This document shows positions 29,952-39,855 of a stretch of DNA of 64,000 nucleotides, piece by piece (position 1 is the stretch's first letter; every line of letters starts with the position of its first letter). The stretch spans positions 1 through 64,000 of the forward strand of contig JANINS010000004.1 of the NCBI GenBank assembly GCA_024508725.1. Reading direction: 5' to 3'. The DNA comes from Chitinophagaceae bacterium (lineage in GTDB: Bacteria > Bacteroidota > Bacteroidia > Chitinophagales > Chitinophagaceae). The notes under the pieces were generated by a model. The model was not told where the DNA came from and searched no databases. It was given only the letters and a program-made list of their open reading frames with translations. The translations under genes were made by a program, and so were the position numbers.

Positions 29952-31018
29952 TCGGGAAAAGTATTCCTTCAGAAATATACGGATCAGTACAGCAAGAGCA
30001 TTGCGGTGTGATGGAGGAACAAGACATTTGGAAGATATCGCTATCAGATAATATCATCGACGTTGAGATCACGAATGTGGGATGTTCTGTGATGAAGATA
30101 TACGTTTCAGATAAACATGGGCAAAAACAAAATGTTATCGCCGGATTTGAAAAACCGCAGAACTATCTTAATAATGATTATTATGTAGGTTGCATTGTTG
30201 GAAGATATGCCAACCGTATTAAATACGGTAAGTTTTACATGGATGGTAAAGAGCATCAATTGACTCTTAATGATGGCAATCATCACTTACATGGTGGGCC
30301 AAAAGGTTTTCATAAACGGATATGGAAGTTAGAAAAATTAGAATCTACGTCATCCGGTGCATCAGTTGAATTGTCTTATGCAAGTTATGATGGAGAAGAA
30401 GGATATCCCGGTAAGTTAACAACAACTGCAGTGTATTCGGTGGAAAATGGTTCTTTGCATATCACGTATAAAGCTGTTTCCGATAAACCAACGATCGTTA
30501 ATCTTGCGAATCATTGTTTTTTCAATCTTAGCGGTTTCGCTGAATCAACTATATATACACATCTTCTGCAGGTAAACGCCAGTCAATATACGCTGACAGA
30601 TGAAGAACTTATTCCTACCGGTGCATTGGCTGATGTAGCAAATACAGCTTTTGATTTTAGACTTTTAAAAGACCTGGGTTCAAAGATTCAACATGCTACG
30701 AAAGGAAAAGGTTATGATGTAAACTTTTGCGTGAGTGAAAAAATCTCTTCAGCAATGTTGAAATCAGGTGTTCTTTATCATCCCGGATCTGGTAGAATGA
30801 TGGAAATATTTTCGAATCAACCAGGATTACAGGTTTACACAGCCAATAACTGGGATAGCACTGAAATGATAAGCAAGGGATTTCAAAAAAATGCTGCAAT
30901 TGCATTAGAAACGCAGGTCTTTCCTGATTCTCCGAATCAGTCGACATTCCCTTTCAATATTTTATTTCCGGGAGATGTTTATGAAGCCAAAACAGTGTTG
31001 AAGTTTGGGATCATGTAG
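29948..31018 (+). CDS. galM: Aldose 1-epimerase (mutarotase)
   Basis: 356 residues, no signal peptide, so cytoplasmic. It interconverts alpha and beta anomers, which speeds entry of xylose or other aldoses into the isomerase. GalM landmarks are [28 protein letters not shown] (active His), [12 protein letters not shown] and the C-terminal [13 protein letters not shown]. Overlaps the mannonate dehydratase gene by 4 bases. It is the last gene of the xylose operon, followed by a weak hairpin. Confidence 0.93.
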   Translation: MIGKSIPSEIYGSVQQEHCGVMEEQDIWKISLSDNIIDVEITNVGCSVMKIYVSDKHGQKQNVIAGFEKPQNYLNNDYYVGCIVGRYANRIKYGKFYMDGKEHQLTLNDGNHHLHGGPKGFHKRIWKLEKLESTSSGASVELSYASYDGEEGYPGKLTTTAVYSVENGSLHITYKAVSDKPTIVNLANHCFFNLSGFAESTIYTHLLQVNASQYTLTDEELIPTGALADVANTAFDFRLLKDLGSKIQHATKGKGYDVNFCVSEKISSAMLKSGVLYHPGSGRMMEIFSNQPGLQVYTANNWDSTEMISKGFQKNAAIALETQVFPDSPNQSTFPFNILFPGDVYEAKTVLKFGIM

Positions 31019-31057
31019 TTGATCTTCCCATTCAGTTTTCACTACATCGTAAATCTT
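31013..31057 (+). terminator. Weak possible terminator after galM
   Basis: ATGTAGT and ACTACAT pair across a 21-base loop, followed a few bases later by CTTTTT. The stem is short and the loop long, so this is tentative. Confidence 0.3.
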
Positions 31058-31071
31058 TTTACATTTAGCAG

Positions 31072-33987
31072 GTGAAGCGTTGGCAACTCCCTGGAAGATT
31101 ATATTTACTGATCTGTAGCCTGCTACTTGTTTTTACTTCTGCACTTTCGCAGAACACAATTGGCATTCCTACTATTATCAACTATAGTAAAGAGGTATAT
31201 AATGCAGGAACACAAAACTGGAGCATCGCACAAGATCAGTCGGGGATAATGTATTTCGCCAACAACCAGGGACTTCTAACTTTTGATGGTACTTTCTGGC
31301 GTAAATATGCACTTCCTAATAAAACAATTGTACGATCTGTTGCCGTTGATACTGATGGAAGAATTTATGTAGGAGGCCAGTCCGAGTTTGGATATTTTTC
31401 TCCAACAGCCAATGGTGAGCTTACCTATACTTCTTTGATGCCATTGATCGATGAAAAAGGGAAAGACTTCACCGATGTATGGAATATCTGCATCTTTCAG
31501 AACCGCATTTTTTTCCGGGCTTATAGAAAAGTTTTTGAATACGATCATAAGAAGATCGTTGTGCATGATGGTATCCATTGGAATTTTATGGCATCTACTG
31601 CATCTGATCTTTTTGCATTTGAATACAATAAAGGCCTGATAAGGTATACCAAACAGCGATGGAATGTAATTATTGATAAGAATGATCTTCCGGTGGGTAT
31701 CAATTTTAAATCAGCGGTATCTATAGGTAAAGACAGTGTTTTGTTTCCTTCTCTTGTAAACGGATTGTATATACTTTCTAATGACCAGTTAAAGCCATTT
31801 ACTACTCCTGATATAGAGTTAGCAAGAATGCAGAATATTTATGGTGCTACTTTAATATCTGATGATCGTATTGCATTAATGACTGTTCTGGGTGGTTGTA
31901 TCATCATCAATAAAAAAGGAGAATTTGTTCAGCAAATATCAAAGAAAGAAGGAGTACAAAATAATAATGTACTCAGTCTGTTTCTAGATAAGGATAAAAA
32001 CCTGTGGCTGGGTTTAAACAATGGAATAGACCTGGTGCTTTATAATAACGCCATCAAAAATATTTACCCTGAACTGCAGGATAGAAATGCAGGATATGCC
32101 TCGGTGATTTATAACAATCAATTGTACCTGGGTTTGGCTTCAGGTGCGTACCGGGTTTCGTTAGATCCGTTAAAAGATCTCAGCTACCAGCGAGGAAACT
32201 TTCAACCAGTGATGCAAAGCAAAGGGCAGGTTTGGAATTTCTCTGTCGTAAATGGTAAGTTATTAATGGGGCATAATAGTGGAGCTTATATTATTGAGCA
32301 GGATCGTGCCATTCCAATCGATACTAAAACAGGTTTTTGGGATTTTCAACCTTTGCAAAACGTTGAACCTGCAGAAACGATCATTGCCGGTACTTATAAC
32401 GGTATCAATATCTATAATTATAAGAATGGAAGTTTTGTAAATCCACGTGTACATGCTCATTTTGAATCTGCCAGGTTTGTTGTTCAACACAATGGGCTGA
32501 TATGGATCGCTCATCCATTTAAAGGGCTTTACATTGTAAGTTTTAATAAGCAGAACCTTCCACAGGTTGTATTATTCAAAGACAAGAATCATATTCTTTC
32601 AGATAATCATAATAAAATATTCAAGGTTCATGATAAAATGATCCTTACAACAGATAAAGGCATCTTTGAGTACGATGATAAACTGAACGATTTCGTTGTT
32701 TCCGAAACATATCAAAAACTGTTTGGTAAGAATACCGTTGATTATTTTAAAGAAGATCAATACGGTAATACCTGGATCATTATGAATAAACGAGTGGGTG
32801 TGCTGGATAAAACTGCTCCCAATGAGATCGTATTTATTCCGGAATTAAATAACAGGGTCCAGGCAGATGGATTTGAGAATATAAATATTATCGATAGCAG
32901 CAATATACTCATCACTGCAGAAAAAGGTTTCTTTCATCTGAATTATGCAGCGTATAAAAGAAATAAGTATCACCTGAATGTTCTGATCAGAAATGTAAGA
33001 TCAATTTCAGATAACAACATTCTTTTTTATGGAGGTTACAATAAGCCTTCTTCTCCATCGATAAAATATTCATACAATTCATTAAGGTTTGAAGCCAGTG
33101 CTGTATTGTATGGACAGGAACATACACTTCAATATAGTTTTTATCTCGAAGGGTTTGATAAAAACTGGTCAGAATGGTCAACAAGAACTGAAAAGGATTA
33201 TACCAATATTCCACCTGGCCGTTACATATTTAATGTAAAATGCAGGAACAACATCAGCAATGAATCTTCGGTTGCAAGTTTTTCTTTCTCCATATTAGCT
33301 CCGTGGTATAGAACATGGTGGGCTTATGTAATATATACATCAGCTATTGCATACCTGTTATATTATATATACAAAAGGCAAAAGATCCGGTACGTTCGTC
33401 AACAACAAAGAAAACTGGAAGAGCAAAAGAAGAAGTATGCCGAGGAGCAGAAAAGGCTCGAGATGGAATACCAGCTTGAGATCAGCGATAATGAAAAACG
33501 AATTGCCCGGCTTCAAAGTGAAAAACTACAGGCTGAAGTTAACCATAAGAATACCGAACTGGCTACATCAGCAATGAATCTTGTGCATAAGGTGGAGATT
33601 CTTAGTAAAATAAAAGAAGACCTGATCCATTACAAAGAGACTGCAGCAAATGGGTCGAAAGAAGTGCAAAAGATCATAAAAAAGATCGATGGTGAACTGG
33701 ATGATTCTCAGCAATGGGAACAATTTTCAAAGCATTTTGACAATGTTCATACTGATTACCTCAAAAAATTAAAAGAACATTGCCCCGATCTAACCACCAG
33801 CGAACTTAAACTCGCTGCCTATTTGCGACTCAGCCTAACCACCAAAGAGATCGCCCAACTAATGAACATTTCTGTTAGAGGAGTTGAAACAAGCCGTTAC
33901 CGGTTGAGAAAAAAACTGGGTTTAACCAACGATGAAGCCAACCTCTATGATCATCTCCTTAAGATCACTACTACAGATCAAACCTGA
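31072..33987 (+). CDS. Membrane-spanning regulator: beta-propeller, Y_Y_Y domain, LuxR-type HTH
   Basis: 971 residues starting at GTG; an in-frame stop one codon upstream leaves no earlier start. A leader (ending SALSQ) is followed by a long periplasmic propeller of the Reg_prop type (about 28-640), a Y_Y_Y domain (about 665-735, YSFYLEGFDKNWSEWS), one membrane helix (about 748-770), a charged coiled coil (about 772-850) and a C-terminal helix-turn-helix (from about 905, LTTKEIAQLMNISVRGVETSRYRLRKKLG). It resembles a hybrid two-component sensor without kinase, ATPase or receiver domains, so the DNA-binding domain would act while membrane-tethered. It lies between the two SusCD loci, and probably senses a glycan fragment that controls the second. 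Confidence 0.88.
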   Translation: MKRWQLPGRLYLLICSLLLVFTSALSQNTIGIPTIINYSKEVYNAGTQNWSIAQDQSGIMYFANNQGLLTFDGTFWRKYALPNKTIVRSVAVDTDGRIYVGGQSEFGYFSPTANGELTYTSLMPLIDEKGKDFTDVWNICIFQNRIFFRAYRKVFEYDHKKIVVHDGIHWNFMASTASDLFAFEYNKGLIRYTKQRWNVIIDKNDLPVGINFKSAVSIGKDSVLFPSLVNGLYILSNDQLKPFTTPDIELARMQNIYGATLISDDRIALMTVLGGCIIINKKGEFVQQISKKEGVQNNNVLSLFLDKDKNLWLGLNNGIDLVLYNNAIKNIYPELQDRNAGYASVIYNNQLYLGLASGAYRVSLDPLKDLSYQRGNFQPVMQSKGQVWNFSVVNGKLLMGHNSGAYIIEQDRAIPIDTKTGFWDFQPLQNVEPAETIIAGTYNGINIYNYKNGSFVNPRVHAHFESARFVVQHNGLIWIAHPFKGLYIVSFNKQNLPQVVLFKDKNHILSDNHNKIFKVHDKMILTTDKGIFEYDDKLNDFVVSETYQKLFGKNTVDYFKEDQYGNTWIIMNKRVGVLDKTAPNEIVFIPELNNRVQADGFENINIIDSSNILITAEKGFFHLNYAAYKRNKYHLNVLIRNVRSISDNNILFYGGYNKPSSPSIKYSYNSLRFEASAVLYGQEHTLQYSFYLEGFDKNWSEWSTRTEKDYTNIPPGRYIFNVKCRNNISNESSVASFSFSILAPWYRTWWAYVIYTSAIAYLLYYIYKRQKIRYVRQQQRKLEEQKKKYAEEQKRLEMEYQLEISDNEKRIARLQSEKLQAEVNHKNTELATSAMNLVHKVEILSKIKEDLIHYKETAANGSKEVQKIIKKIDGELDDSQQWEQFSKHFDNVHTDYLKKLKEHCPDLTTSELKLAAYLRLSLTTKEIAQLMNISVRGVETSRYRLRKKLGLTNDEANLYDHLLKITTTDQT

Positions 33988-34349
33988 CAACTTATCCTAC
34001 TCATTGATAATTCACTTACATCAGGTTTTAAACACTGCTTTCAATTGCAAATCATCTTTTCCCATTCAAAATTCTTCTTTGAGTAGCATGGATGTAATAT
34101 AAGTTATTGATTTTCAAAAAATATAATCATTCCTGTAGTGGTTTTGGCGTATCCTGTTTTTTCAGGCAACGGTACTTTGATGTCAACTTTGAAGTACCAA
34201 AACGCCTTGCTATATGATACAACTTGCATTGCCCAAGAGCAGAGACCATTCTGCCAGTTTGTCCTTCGAAGACATTCATGATCAAATCCAGCAAAGGAAA
34301 CATCCATTGTTTTCTTGCTCCTCATCTCTCACCGACAAAGAATCGCTAT
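33988..34349. promoter_or_regulatory. Intergenic region upstream of second SusC
   Basis: This 362-base gap should hold the promoter of the second locus. I saw no LacI-type palindrome like that at 16329 and no clear terminator for the regulator gene. It contains AT-rich stretches but no confident -33/-7 pair. A minus-strand frame at 34104-34325 shows no recognisable protein features. Confidence 0.5.
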
Positions 34350-37300
34350 ATGAATAAAACTACACGCAAAAGCAAATTGCCTGCTCTTATCAGCAGCATA
34401 AGCACCCTTTTATTGATGATGCTGTTGTGTTCCGGAACAGTCCTGTTTGCCCAGACCTCTAAAAAAGTGGAAGGCAATGTAACAGACTCGAAAGGCGTTC
34501 CACTGGAAGGAGTTAGCATCGTTGTAAAAGGAACTTCAAACGGGGTTTCTACAAATAATAAAGGTCACTTTTCCATCACAGTACCTGTTGGCTCTGTACT
34601 CGTGTTTACCTACACTGGGATGCTGGTAAAAGAAGAAGTAGTGGATGGAAGAGATCAACTCAATATTGTTTTACAAGACAATCCAAATTCTCTCGAAAAT
34701 GTTGTCGTTGTTGGATATGGTACCCAAAAAAAAGTGAACCTTAGTGGTGCTGTTACTCAGGTATCGGGTAAAGATCTTGCCAACAGGCCGGTGGTTAATA
34801 CAACAGCAGCGCTACAAGGAGTAATGCCAGGATTAACTGTAGTAAGAGGTAGCGGAAAACCAGGTGGTGAAGGATATGGAATCAGGATCAGGGGATTTAC
34901 TTCAGCCAATACTGCAAATGCATTGGTATTGGTAGATGGTATTGAACAGGATCTTAACCTTCTTGACCCAAGTGATATCGAATCAATTTCTGTTCTAAAA
35001 GATGCTTCTGCCTCTGCAATCTACGGTGCAAGAGCTGCAGCAGGTGTAATACTTGTAACTACGAAACAAGGTGCTCCCGGTAAAACAAGAGTTACGTTAA
35101 GCAGTAATTACGGCATCAACATTACTGCAAGACAACCACAACGACTTGATTCATGGGATGAACAGGCTTTGATCGATGAGTCTCGTTTAAATGCAACCGG
35201 TGCTCCTGAGTTCAATAGAGAACAAATTGAATGGTTAATGAATCCCAATTTCGATTATCGCCCAAATCCAACACAGGACAGATGGGAATATTTCGGTAAT
35301 AATAATTGGGTGAAGGAAGGAATGGACAGGATCAATTACCAGCAAAACCATTCTATCTCTGTTAGTGGAGGAGAACAAAAATTAAACTACCTTCTTTCAA
35401 TAGCATATTTCAAGCGTGATGGTGTATTGCGTTACGGTCCGGATGATAATAACCGCAGTAACATAAAACTGAATGTGAATGCTGATGTTAGCAAATACGT
35501 TACACTAAAATTCACTACCGGTTATATCAATTCAACAGTGAATGAGAATTCATTTGGTACAGAGCAGATCATTAACAGGTTATACCGTAGCCGTACACGT
35601 CAAAGCTTGTATACTCCTCCGGAAGATATTACAGGACAGATGTACAATGGAGATCTGCAGATCAATGCAATTGATATTGAAAAGAATGCTGGTTTAGAAA
35701 GACGTGCTTACGAAACATTTACCGGCAGGCTTAACATGCAGATCAAGAATATCGTTAAAGGATTAACCTTCGATGTAATTGGCTGGAGAAACCAGAACTA
35801 TTACAACATGGAAAATAAGTCCAGGACCCTTTACTGGTATGGACGAACTGTAAATACGGTAAGGTTCAGTATCAACACACCAAATTCTTATACGCTTCAA
35901 AAGAATAAAGCATATCAGAATAATCTGCAGGGTTATGCTACTTACAACTTTAAGGTGAAACGTCACGAGTTCACGATCATGCAGGGTGCGTCTTATGAAG
36001 AATATCGTAAAGCAGAAGCAACAGCATCTGCAAAAAGTATGATCACAAACGATTTCTTCAGTCTCAACTATGGTGATCCACTTACAAAAACCAGTACTGA
36101 TAATATCGAAACATGGGCTCTTGCTTCTGCCTTCGGAAGATTGAATTACAACTTCGCAGGTAAATATTTGCTCGAAGCTTCTTATCGTTACGATGGTAGC
36201 TCAAGACTTGCACCGGATAATCGCTGGCAACTTTTCCCTTCATTTTCTGCAGCATGGAGATTGAGTGAGGAAGGATTTATCAAACAAAATCTCTGGTACT
36301 TAAGCAACCTCAAATTAAGAGCTTCGTGGGGTCAATTGGGTAATGGTTCTCCTCTTGGTTTGTATCCATACATTCCACTTCTTACCAGCGGATTAACAAC
36401 AACCAATAACCTTGTTTTTAATGATACAAGAACGCAGTATATCTATCAAAACAGGTTGGCTTCACCTGAAGTTACCTGGGAAACGGTACAGCAATCCAAC
36501 ATTGGAATCGATGTGGGATTATTAAAGAACAGGCTCACCATCTCAGCCGACTATTATGTAAAAAGAAATAAGAACATGTTGGCTGAATTGAATTTGCCTA
36601 ACATTATAGGAGTAAATACTCCATCTTATAATGTTGGTGAATTAAAGAGTTGGGGTTCTGAGATCGAGGTTAAATGGAAAGACAAGATCGGAAGCCAGTT
36701 CAGTTATCATGTAAGTGTGAACATTTCCGATAATCAGAATAAAGTAGTGAAGTACGATGGTAAAAATTCTATCGGAAGCGGTGGTGTAGTGAGTTTGCTG
36801 GAAGGATATCCACTCAACAGCGTTTGGGGTTATCAAACCAATGGTTATTTCCAAACAACTGCTGAAGTGAATGATTACAAGAATAACAACACTCCATATT
36901 TTACCAATCTAGGTCCTGGTGATGTGAAGTATGTAGATCTTGACGGTGATGGAAAGATATCAGCCGGTGGTGGTACTCCGGAAAATCCAGGTGATCTCGT
37001 TTACCTCGGTACAACAAATGCCCGTTACAATTATGGATTCGAATTAGGATTTAATTGGAAAGGATTTGATTTTTCTGCTTTCTTCCAAGGAGCATTACAA
37101 AGAAAGTTCCTCATCAGCGAAGAGACTTTGTCTCCAATGTTAGGAACGGCAGACATGCCATGGACAATTCACATGGATCATTGGACACCTAACAACCCAA
37201 ATGCATTTTTTCCAAGAATGTACCAAACAAGTGCTCACAATTTCAGACCATCTGATAAATGGGTACAGAATGGAAATTACCTGAGGTTAAAGAACATTCA

Positions 37301-37490
37301 GTTGTCGTATACAGTTCCGTTGAAGAATAAAAGATACATCAAAGGAATTCAGGTGTATGCATCAGGACAAGACTTGTGGGAGACTACAAAAGTGTTGAGT
37401 GTATTTGATCCTGAAGTAGGAAACAATGTTAGTGCAACAGCATATCCATTTTATCGTACAGTTTCTTTTGGATTCAATCTGAATTTCTAA
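34350..37490 (+). CDS. SusC/RagA-type TonB-dependent outer membrane transporter (second locus)
   Basis: About 1046 residues from the Met at 34350 (MNKTTRKSKLPAL), which gives a normal leader ending TVLFAQ; the frame extends to 34224 but those residues are not leader-like. A carboxypeptidase-D-like domain (GNVTDSKGVPLEGVSI), the SusC segment NVVVVGYGTQKKVNLSGAV, the plug (IRIRGFTSANTANALVLVDG, DASASAIYGARAAAGVIL) and a full barrel ending GFNLNF follow. It should import a glycan distinct from that of the first locus, as the two SusC proteins differ widely. SusD follows 17 bases later. Confidence 0.95.
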   Translation: MNKTTRKSKLPALISSISTLLLMMLLCSGTVLFAQTSKKVEGNVTDSKGVPLEGVSIVVKGTSNGVSTNNKGHFSITVPVGSVLVFTYTGMLVKEEVVDGRDQLNIVLQDNPNSLENVVVVGYGTQKKVNLSGAVTQVSGKDLANRPVVNTTAALQGVMPGLTVVRGSGKPGGEGYGIRIRGFTSANTANALVLVDGIEQDLNLLDPSDIESISVLKDASASAIYGARAAAGVILVTTKQGAPGKTRVTLSSNYGINITARQPQRLDSWDEQALIDESRLNATGAPEFNREQIEWLMNPNFDYRPNPTQDRWEYFGNNNWVKEGMDRINYQQNHSISVSGGEQKLNYLLSIAYFKRDGVLRYGPDDNNRSNIKLNVNADVSKYVTLKFTTGYINSTVNENSFGTEQIINRLYRSRTRQSLYTPPEDITGQMYNGDLQINAIDIEKNAGLERRAYETFTGRLNMQIKNIVKGLTFDVIGWRNQNYYNMENKSRTLYWYGRTVNTVRFSINTPNSYTLQKNKAYQNNLQGYATYNFKVKRHEFTIMQGASYEEYRKAEATASAKSMITNDFFSLNYGDPLTKTSTDNIETWALASAFGRLNYNFAGKYLLEASYRYDGSSRLAPDNRWQLFPSFSAAWRLSEEGFIKQNLWYLSNLKLRASWGQLGNGSPLGLYPYIPLLTSGLTTTNNLVFNDTRTQYIYQNRLASPEVTWETVQQSNIGIDVGLLKNRLTISADYYVKRNKNMLAELNLPNIIGVNTPSYNVGELKSWGSEIEVKWKDKIGSQFSYHVSVNISDNQNKVVKYDGKNSIGSGGVVSLLEGYPLNSVWGYQTNGYFQTTAEVNDYKNNNTPYFTNLGPGDVKYVDLDGDGKISAGGGTPENPGDLVYLGTTNARYNYGFELGFNWKGFDFSAFFQGALQRKFLISEETLSPMLGTADMPWTIHMDHWTPNNPNAFFPRMYQTSAHNFRPSDKWVQNGNYLRLKNIQLSYTVPLKNKRYIKGIQVYASGQDLWETTKVLSVFDPEVGNNVSATAYPFYRTVSFGFNLNF

Positions 37491-37507
37491 TCCTCTAATC
37501 TACAATC

Positions 37508-39163
37508 ATGAAAAAAAGATATTTATTATATATTGTTTTGATCGGAGGACTATTGTCTGCCGGTTGTAAAAAAGGGCTCGACAGGTTTCCTGAAACACAG
37601 TTCAGCGATGCTGATTACTGGAACACAGAAAGTGACCTGATCAATGCTGCCAACAGAATGTACCAGCAACTACCTGGAAACTGGATTGATAACAGGGGAG
37701 ATGACAACGTTGCACAAGGTGGAGCTAATACCATCAGCAATGGAACCTGGGTTATTCCAAATACAAGTGGCGATTGGAATAATCGGTATAACGAAATTTT
37801 TACTTCTAACAACATACTTGAAAAAGGTGTGAAAGCTCAGGTTACTGATGCCATTAAAAACAGGTATTTCGGTGAAGCAAGATTTTTCAGAGCTTATTCG
37901 TATTTGCAATTGGTGCAGAAATATGGAGATGTTCCACTCGTTTTAAAAACACTCGACATTGGCTCTCCCGAACTTTTCATGCCTCGTACGCCAAGAGCAG
38001 ATGTGATGAAAGCGATCTATGATGATCTTGATTTCGCTGCAACATGGCTACCAACACGTGCTGCTTTACCAGCAACGCAATGGGGAAGAGTAACCAAAAG
38101 TGCTGCATGGGCTTTAAAAGCCAGAGCTGCTTTATACGAAGGCACACGCCAAAAATTTCGTAATGAAGCTGGTTGGCAGCAACATTTGCAACTTGCTATC
38201 GATGCAGCTATGAATGTAATGTCACAAGGACATGCTTTGTACAGCAATTATCAAAACCTGTTCACTCGTGTTGCTGAAGGTCCGTCAAATACCGAAGCGA
38301 TCTTTGTTAAGATATATGGCGTTAGCAGTGCGAACCTGCTTTTGGGTCATAACAATTCACGTGACCTGGAGAATGGAAGGATTGCCATCACAAGAAATCT
38401 CATCAGGCAGTATTTATATACTGATGGTTTGCCAGCTTTCAATACCGACAATACTCCGGTGTCAACGCCTTCTCCTCTATTTGTAGCCGAAGGTTCAGAA
38501 ACAAGCTATAATACTATTTTCCAGAATAGAGATCCTCGTTTAACAGCAAGTGTTTTCCAGGCAAATGAATCTGCTTACAAAGGTCCATGGGTACCTACTA
38601 CTTCACTTGGTGCAAGATCAGGTTATGCTACTAAAAAAGGATTTAGTCTTGATGATTGGACATTGAATGGCGCTGCTACAACAGACAGGATTTTGATTCG
38701 TTATGCAGAAGTGTTGCTCACTTATGCTGAAGCGAAATATGAACTCAACGGAACTATTTCTGATGCTGATCTTAACCTTACCATAAATGCACTCAGAACA
38801 AGAGCTGGCATGGCTGTTAAACTCACCAATGCTTTTGTTACAACGAATAACCTGAGTATGCGTGAAGAGATACGAAGAGAAAGAACGGTAGAGCTTGCTC
38901 TTGAAGGATTTAGATACGATGATCTGATCAGGTGGAAAACTGCTGAGACAGTGTTGCCAAAGGAATTGCTGGGAGCAAAATTTGTGGCGGCAGATTGGCC
39001 AGGAACAAATCCAAACACACTTAATCTGAACGCTAATAGTATTCTTATAGCTGAACCAGCAATCACTCGTAAGTTCCAGGCAAACAGGGATTATTTATAT
39101 CCTGTGCCATTAAATGAAATTGCATTGAGCGGAGGTAACGTAACTCAGAATCCAAATTGGTAA
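37508..39163 (+). CDS. SusD/RagB glycan-binding lipoprotein (second locus)
   Basis: 551 residues, lipobox SAGCKK near residue 20. The N-terminal segment LDRFPETQFSDADYWNTESD and the C-terminal LTINALRTRAGM and ERTVELALEGFRYDDLIRW are typical SusD. It pairs with the SusC just upstream to capture glycans at the cell surface. The length is typical, unlike the longer SusD of the first locus. Confidence 0.94.
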   Translation: MKKRYLLYIVLIGGLLSAGCKKGLDRFPETQFSDADYWNTESDLINAANRMYQQLPGNWIDNRGDDNVAQGGANTISNGTWVIPNTSGDWNNRYNEIFTSNNILEKGVKAQVTDAIKNRYFGEARFFRAYSYLQLVQKYGDVPLVLKTLDIGSPELFMPRTPRADVMKAIYDDLDFAATWLPTRAALPATQWGRVTKSAAWALKARAALYEGTRQKFRNEAGWQQHLQLAIDAAMNVMSQGHALYSNYQNLFTRVAEGPSNTEAIFVKIYGVSSANLLLGHNNSRDLENGRIAITRNLIRQYLYTDGLPAFNTDNTPVSTPSPLFVAEGSETSYNTIFQNRDPRLTASVFQANESAYKGPWVPTTSLGARSGYATKKGFSLDDWTLNGAATTDRILIRYAEVLLTYAEAKYELNGTISDADLNLTINALRTRAGMAVKLTNAFVTTNNLSMREEIRRERTVELALEGFRYDDLIRWKTAETVLPKELLGAKFVAADWPGTNPNTLNLNANSILIAEPAITRKFQANRDYLYPVPLNEIALSGGNVTQNPNW

Positions 39164-39178
39164 TCTCAAACTCTACAG

Positions 39179-39697
39179 ATGAAAACATTGAAATACATAC
39201 AAGCAATAATAATAATTCTAGGTGCTGTTACATTTTTAGCAGCATGTGAGAAAAGAGCTTATAACAAAGAAGGCCTGGAAGAGTATGCTCATCATTATTA
39301 TGTAGCCTATCTGCCAAATACAAATACCGGAGTTAGCGTTCAGCGAACAGCTCCTATACAAAAATTCGCAGTGCAGTTTTATTCTGCATATACAAGAGAC
39401 TACGATGCGGTAGCTTATTATAAAGTATCTACAACAGGGATTGCGAATCCTGCTGTGATCGGACAGGATTTTAATATCGTAGATAAAAATGGAAACACCT
39501 TGCAGCCGGTAGACGGTAAGTTCAGTTTCACTTTCCCTAAAGCGATCCGTACAACTGATACGATATATGTAAAGTTGCTAAACAGTTCTGTTGCAGGCAC
39601 TCGCAAAATGGAAATTCAACTTATGGAAAATGTTGCAGACAGATACAGGGTTGATACTTTTTCAACAGCATATACAAGACCCGTAGAAATTAAATAG
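39179..39697 (+). CDS. Small hypothetical lipoprotein of the second SusCD locus
   Basis: 172 residues with a lipoprotein leader (LAACEK, Cys near 23). The mature part is predicted beta-rich, with tracts such as HYYVAYLPNTN, KFAVQFYSAYTRDYDAVAYYKV and MEIQLMENV. Its place 15 bases after SusD, before the hydrolases, is where surface glycan-binding proteins are usually coded, but it is much shorter than SusE/SusF. It may be related to the DUF1735/DUF4843 type of lipoproteins; I do not assign a family. A terminator follows. Confidence 0.75.
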   Translation: MKTLKYIQAIIIILGAVTFLAACEKRAYNKEGLEEYAHHYYVAYLPNTNTGVSVQRTAPIQKFAVQFYSAYTRDYDAVAYYKVSTTGIANPAVIGQDFNIVDKNGNTLQPVDGKFSFTFPKAIRTTDTIYVKLLNSSVAGTRKMEIQLMENVADRYRVDTFSTAYTRPVEIK

Positions 39698-39712
39698 CAA
39701 GCAATCAAACAA

Positions 39713-39745
39713 GCCGTACTGTTATCGTGCAGTGCGGCATTTTTA
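39713..39745 (+). terminator. Terminator after second SusCD-lipoprotein unit
   Basis: GCCGTACTG pairs with CAGTGCGGC (9 bp with one G-T wobble) across an 8-base loop, followed by ATTTTTATC. It should end or attenuate the SusC-SusD-lipoprotein transcript before the hydrolase genes. Confidence 0.75.
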
Positions 39746-39855
39746 TCATGTTTTTAATTAGGAATAAACGTTAGATTGAGCCAGATATCTCAATATGATG
39801 AGCCACTGAAATCATCATGAAATAGAACAATAGCGATGAATATAAATTAGAAGAT

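Noticed and set aside
34104-34325. Minus-strand 73-codon frame upstream of the second SusC
   Set aside because: No recognisable domain, membrane segment or neighbour logic; it lies where a promoter is expected.
34224-34349. Upstream extension of the second SusC frame
   Set aside because: The 42 extra residues are not leader-like, while the Met at 34350 starts a normal signal peptide.
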